From: Microcaldota archaeon
GTDB lineage: Archaea > Micrarchaeota > Micrarchaeia > Anstonellales > Bilamarchaeaceae
Assembly: GCA_030668565.1 (NCBI GenBank)
Contig: DAOVFD010000041.1
Location: 1-8,700 of the forward strand
Direction: 5' to 3'
DNA length: 8,700 nt
The notes beneath the pieces are model-generated. The model was given only the letters and a program-made list of their open reading frames with translations, was not told the origin of the DNA and searched no databases. Positions 7,448-8,700 of the stretch are shown here, one piece after another; within the stretch, counting starts at the first letter, position 1, and each line of letters opens with the position of its first letter. The translations under genes and the position numbers were made by a program.

Positions 7448-7458
7448 GTTTTTTAACC
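7448..7458 (-). promoter_or_regulatory. TATA-like box for the giant exported protein
   Basis: The minus strand reads GGTTAAAAAAC. Its last A is 23 bases from the A of the ATG at 7426, so the box centre is about 27 bases upstream. That places the transcription start at or next to the start codon, implying a leaderless mRNA. Further G residues just upstream (GGGGTT) could be part of a BRE element. Confidence 0.65.
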
Positions 7459-7490
7459 CCAATTACCCTCCTTTTTCAACAATTATGGCC

Positions 7491-7502
7491 GGTTTAAAAA
7501 AC
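7491..7502 (+). promoter_or_regulatory. TATA-like box for the reductase gene
   Basis: The plus strand reads GGTTTAAAAAAC, nearly identical to the box of the divergent gene. Its last A is also exactly 23 bases before the A of the ATG at 7524. The bases between (ending TTAATATTTCTCT) contain no ribosome-binding site, so the mRNA is probably leaderless. Confidence 0.65.
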
Positions 7503-7523
7503 TTCAGCGCTTAATATTTCTCT

Positions 7524-8603
7524 ATGGCAAATGTTCATGTGGTGGGTGCAGGACCGGCAGGTTCAATCACCGCCATAAATGCTATCAAATCAAATCATAG
7601 TGTTCTTATTTCCGAAGAGCATCCCACAGCAGGCATCCCACAGAACTGCTCAGGCCTTTTTTCCCTGGAAGGACTTAAAATCCTGAAGAAATACGTTGAC
7701 CACAATAAATTCGTAATAAACAGAATAAACGGGACGGACATATACCTGAATGATGTTCTTTTCAAAATAAGGAGAAAAGAAGCAGTTGCCTGCGTCTGCA
7801 GCCGGGCTAAATTGGATAATGCGCTCGCAGATAAAGCCGAAAAAGAAGGCGCTAAAATTGTTTATGGAGAGCGGATAAAAGATAACTTTAAGGCGAATAA
7901 CATCATTGGTGCTGATGGCGCAAATTCAACCGTGGCAAGCAATTTTGACTTTCCAAGAATAAACCGGTTTGTTGCCACTCTCCAGAAAACCATGGATTAT
8001 AGAAAAGAGGAAAATGGTGTGGTTGATGTTTTCCTTTCATCGAAAATCCCCGGATTTTTCGGATGGATTATCCCACATAACGAGGAAAAGGCCGAGATAG
8101 GTGTGGGTGTTGAACTGCCGAATAATGTCCGCGATGCATGGAATTATCTCCTGAAAATAAAGAAAATCGAAGCGGAAAACCCCTCTGCCAGCATTATCCC
8201 GGTGGAGACGAGAAAGCGTGCAGGAAAGGAAATCTGCGGTAAAAACGTTATTCTTGTGGGGGATGCGGCAGGGCAGACAAAGGCGACCACAGGCGGCGGT
8301 TTCTTGTTCGGTGCATTATGTGCCGAAATAGCAGGAAGGGATGTTTTAAGACCCAAATGGTACGACCTTGAGTGGAGGGCAAGGTTCGGCCATGAATTCA
8401 TGCTTCACAGAAAAATAAGGGACCATCTGAATTGTATGAATGATTCCCGACTTGCTGAACTGGGTGAAAAATTAAACAAAATGAATTTTAACGGCTATCT
8501 TGAAAAACACGGGGATATGGATAAACCGAGCAAAATAATAAAGCCGGAGATACTGAAATATCTCATTAATATAGTTCCCGGTTTCAATGCGCGTCAACAG
8601 TAA
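7524..8603 (+). CDS. Geranylgeranyl reductase family FAD-dependent oxidoreductase
   Basis: This 359-residue flavoprotein belongs to the geranylgeranyl reductase family, whose archaeal members reduce double bonds of geranylgeranyl chains in membrane lipids or their precursors. Visible motifs, in order: FAD-binding GAGPAG at 8-13; a conserved Cys in NCSGL (Cys42), the position known to matter in characterised archaeal enzymes; R94..LD98 in the usual R...D...A...GA helix; GADGANS at 129-135; the family's PxxFxWxxP signature as PGFFGWIIP at 176-184; and the second flavin motif VGDAAGQTKATTGGG at 245-259. It is somewhat shorter than the ~390-450 residues typical of archaeal enzymes, the C-terminal part being brief. 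The start is set by GAGPAG lying right behind Met1 and by the TATA-to-ATG spacing. The exact substrate (digeranylgeranylglyceryl phospholipid or another polyprenyl chain) cannot be told from sequence. It is divergent from the giant surface-protein gene and overlaps the convergent right-hand gene by 20 bases. Confidence 0.9.
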   Translation: MANVHVVGAGPAGSITAINAIKSNHSVLISEEHPTAGIPQNCSGLFSLEGLKILKKYVDHNKFVINRINGTDIYLNDVLFKIRRKEAVACVCSRAKLDNALADKAEKEGAKIVYGERIKDNFKANNIIGADGANSTVASNFDFPRINRFVATLQKTMDYRKEENGVVDVFLSSKIPGFFGWIIPHNEEKAEIGVGVELPNNVRDAWNYLLKIKKIEAENPSASIIPVETRKRAGKEICGKNVILVGDAAGQTKATTGGGFLFGALCAEIAGRDVLRPKWYDLEWRARFGHEFMLHRKIRDHLNCMNDSRLAELGEKLNKMNFNGYLEKHGDMDKPSKIIKPEILKYLINIVPGFNARQQ

Positions 8604-8700
8604 CCCTGACTCTGCTTGAAGAACTGTCTGCCGAAGAAACTCTCAGTTCCACTCTGAATCCATATTCAGAAGAAAGGTCTACCACCTCTACTCCACTTAC
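8584..8700 (-). CDS. C-terminal end of an unidentified beta-rich protein, 5' part beyond the window
   Basis: The minus strand is open from the window edge down to TGA at 8586-8584, giving 38 residues; the other two minus frames hit stops quickly. The peptide alternates hydrophobic and polar residues (GVEVVDLSSEYGFRVELRV, then SRVRVTVDAH), as in two or three amphipathic beta-strands separated by a Ser-rich turn (SSADSSSS). It would be the C-terminus of a convergent gene whose last 20 bases overlap the reductase's 3' end. Without this gene the last 97 bases of the window would hold nothing. Function unknown. Confidence 0.6.
   Translation of the reverse strand, partial: VSGVEVVDLSSEYGFRVELRVSSADSSSSRVRVTVDAH

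Larger units (their letters stand above)
7427..7523. promoter_or_regulatory. Divergent intergenic promoter region
   Basis: These 97 bases separate the start codons of the giant exported protein (-) and the reductase (+). They hold one TATA-like box for each gene. Neither start has a Shine-Dalgarno sequence. The whole region is mirror-symmetric in layout around 7475: both ATGs are 49 bases from that point and both boxes 26 bases. I saw no palindromic operator in the centre. Confidence 0.7.

Noticed and set aside
8144..8401. 85-codon minus-strand open frame inside the reductase
   Set aside because: Entirely antisense to conserved flavin-binding motifs of a well-supported gene.
1..8700. tRNA or rRNA genes, CRISPR arrays, insertion sequences, direct DNA repeats
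   Set aside because: Coding sequence fills nearly the whole window. I saw no cloverleaf, regularly spaced repeats, transposase motifs or terminal inverted repeats by eye.

Overview
The window looks archaeal. It encodes a geranylgeranyl-reductase-family flavoprotein of the type that saturates archaeal isoprenoid lipids. Two divergent genes start right behind TATA-like boxes, with the leaderless geometry common in archaea, and an internal gene carries a Shine-Dalgarno sequence instead. Genes are packed tightly, with two convergent pairs whose ends touch or overlap. The lineage cannot be fixed from this sequence. A small-genome archaeon such as a DPANN member (Micrarchaeota or Diapherotrites) would fit, but that is inference.

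Layout. Positions 1-1614 (+) hold the 3' part of a large Lys/Glu-rich helical protein whose start lies before the window. It carries a clear internal duplication of about 103 residues. Its stop codon directly abuts the stop of a convergent gene at 1615-2019 (-), a 134-residue protein that resembles a small uncharacterised archaeal family and possibly has a SecB-like fold. Upstream of it on the same strand is the dominant feature, 2066-7426 (-), a 1786-residue protein with an export signal. Its N-terminal ~700 residues are helical and Lys/Glu-rich. A Pro/Gly/Tyr-rich hinge follows, and then a Gly-rich, beta-looking C-terminal half interrupted by a ~110-residue coiled coil. A 97-base divergent promoter region (7427-7523) separates it from the reductase at 7524-8603 (+). 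The reductase overlaps by 20 bases the end of another minus-strand gene that runs off the right edge (8584-8700).

How it may fit together. The giant exported protein and the small gene behind it appear to be one transcription unit: leaderless first gene, Shine-Dalgarno-led second gene, 46-base gap. If the small protein is SecB-like, it may keep the giant protein unfolded before export. The partial protein at the left is also large, helical and unrecognised, so positions 1-7426 may be a cell-surface locus. The reductase is probably an ordinary lipid gene. No RNA genes, CRISPR arrays or insertion sequences were seen.
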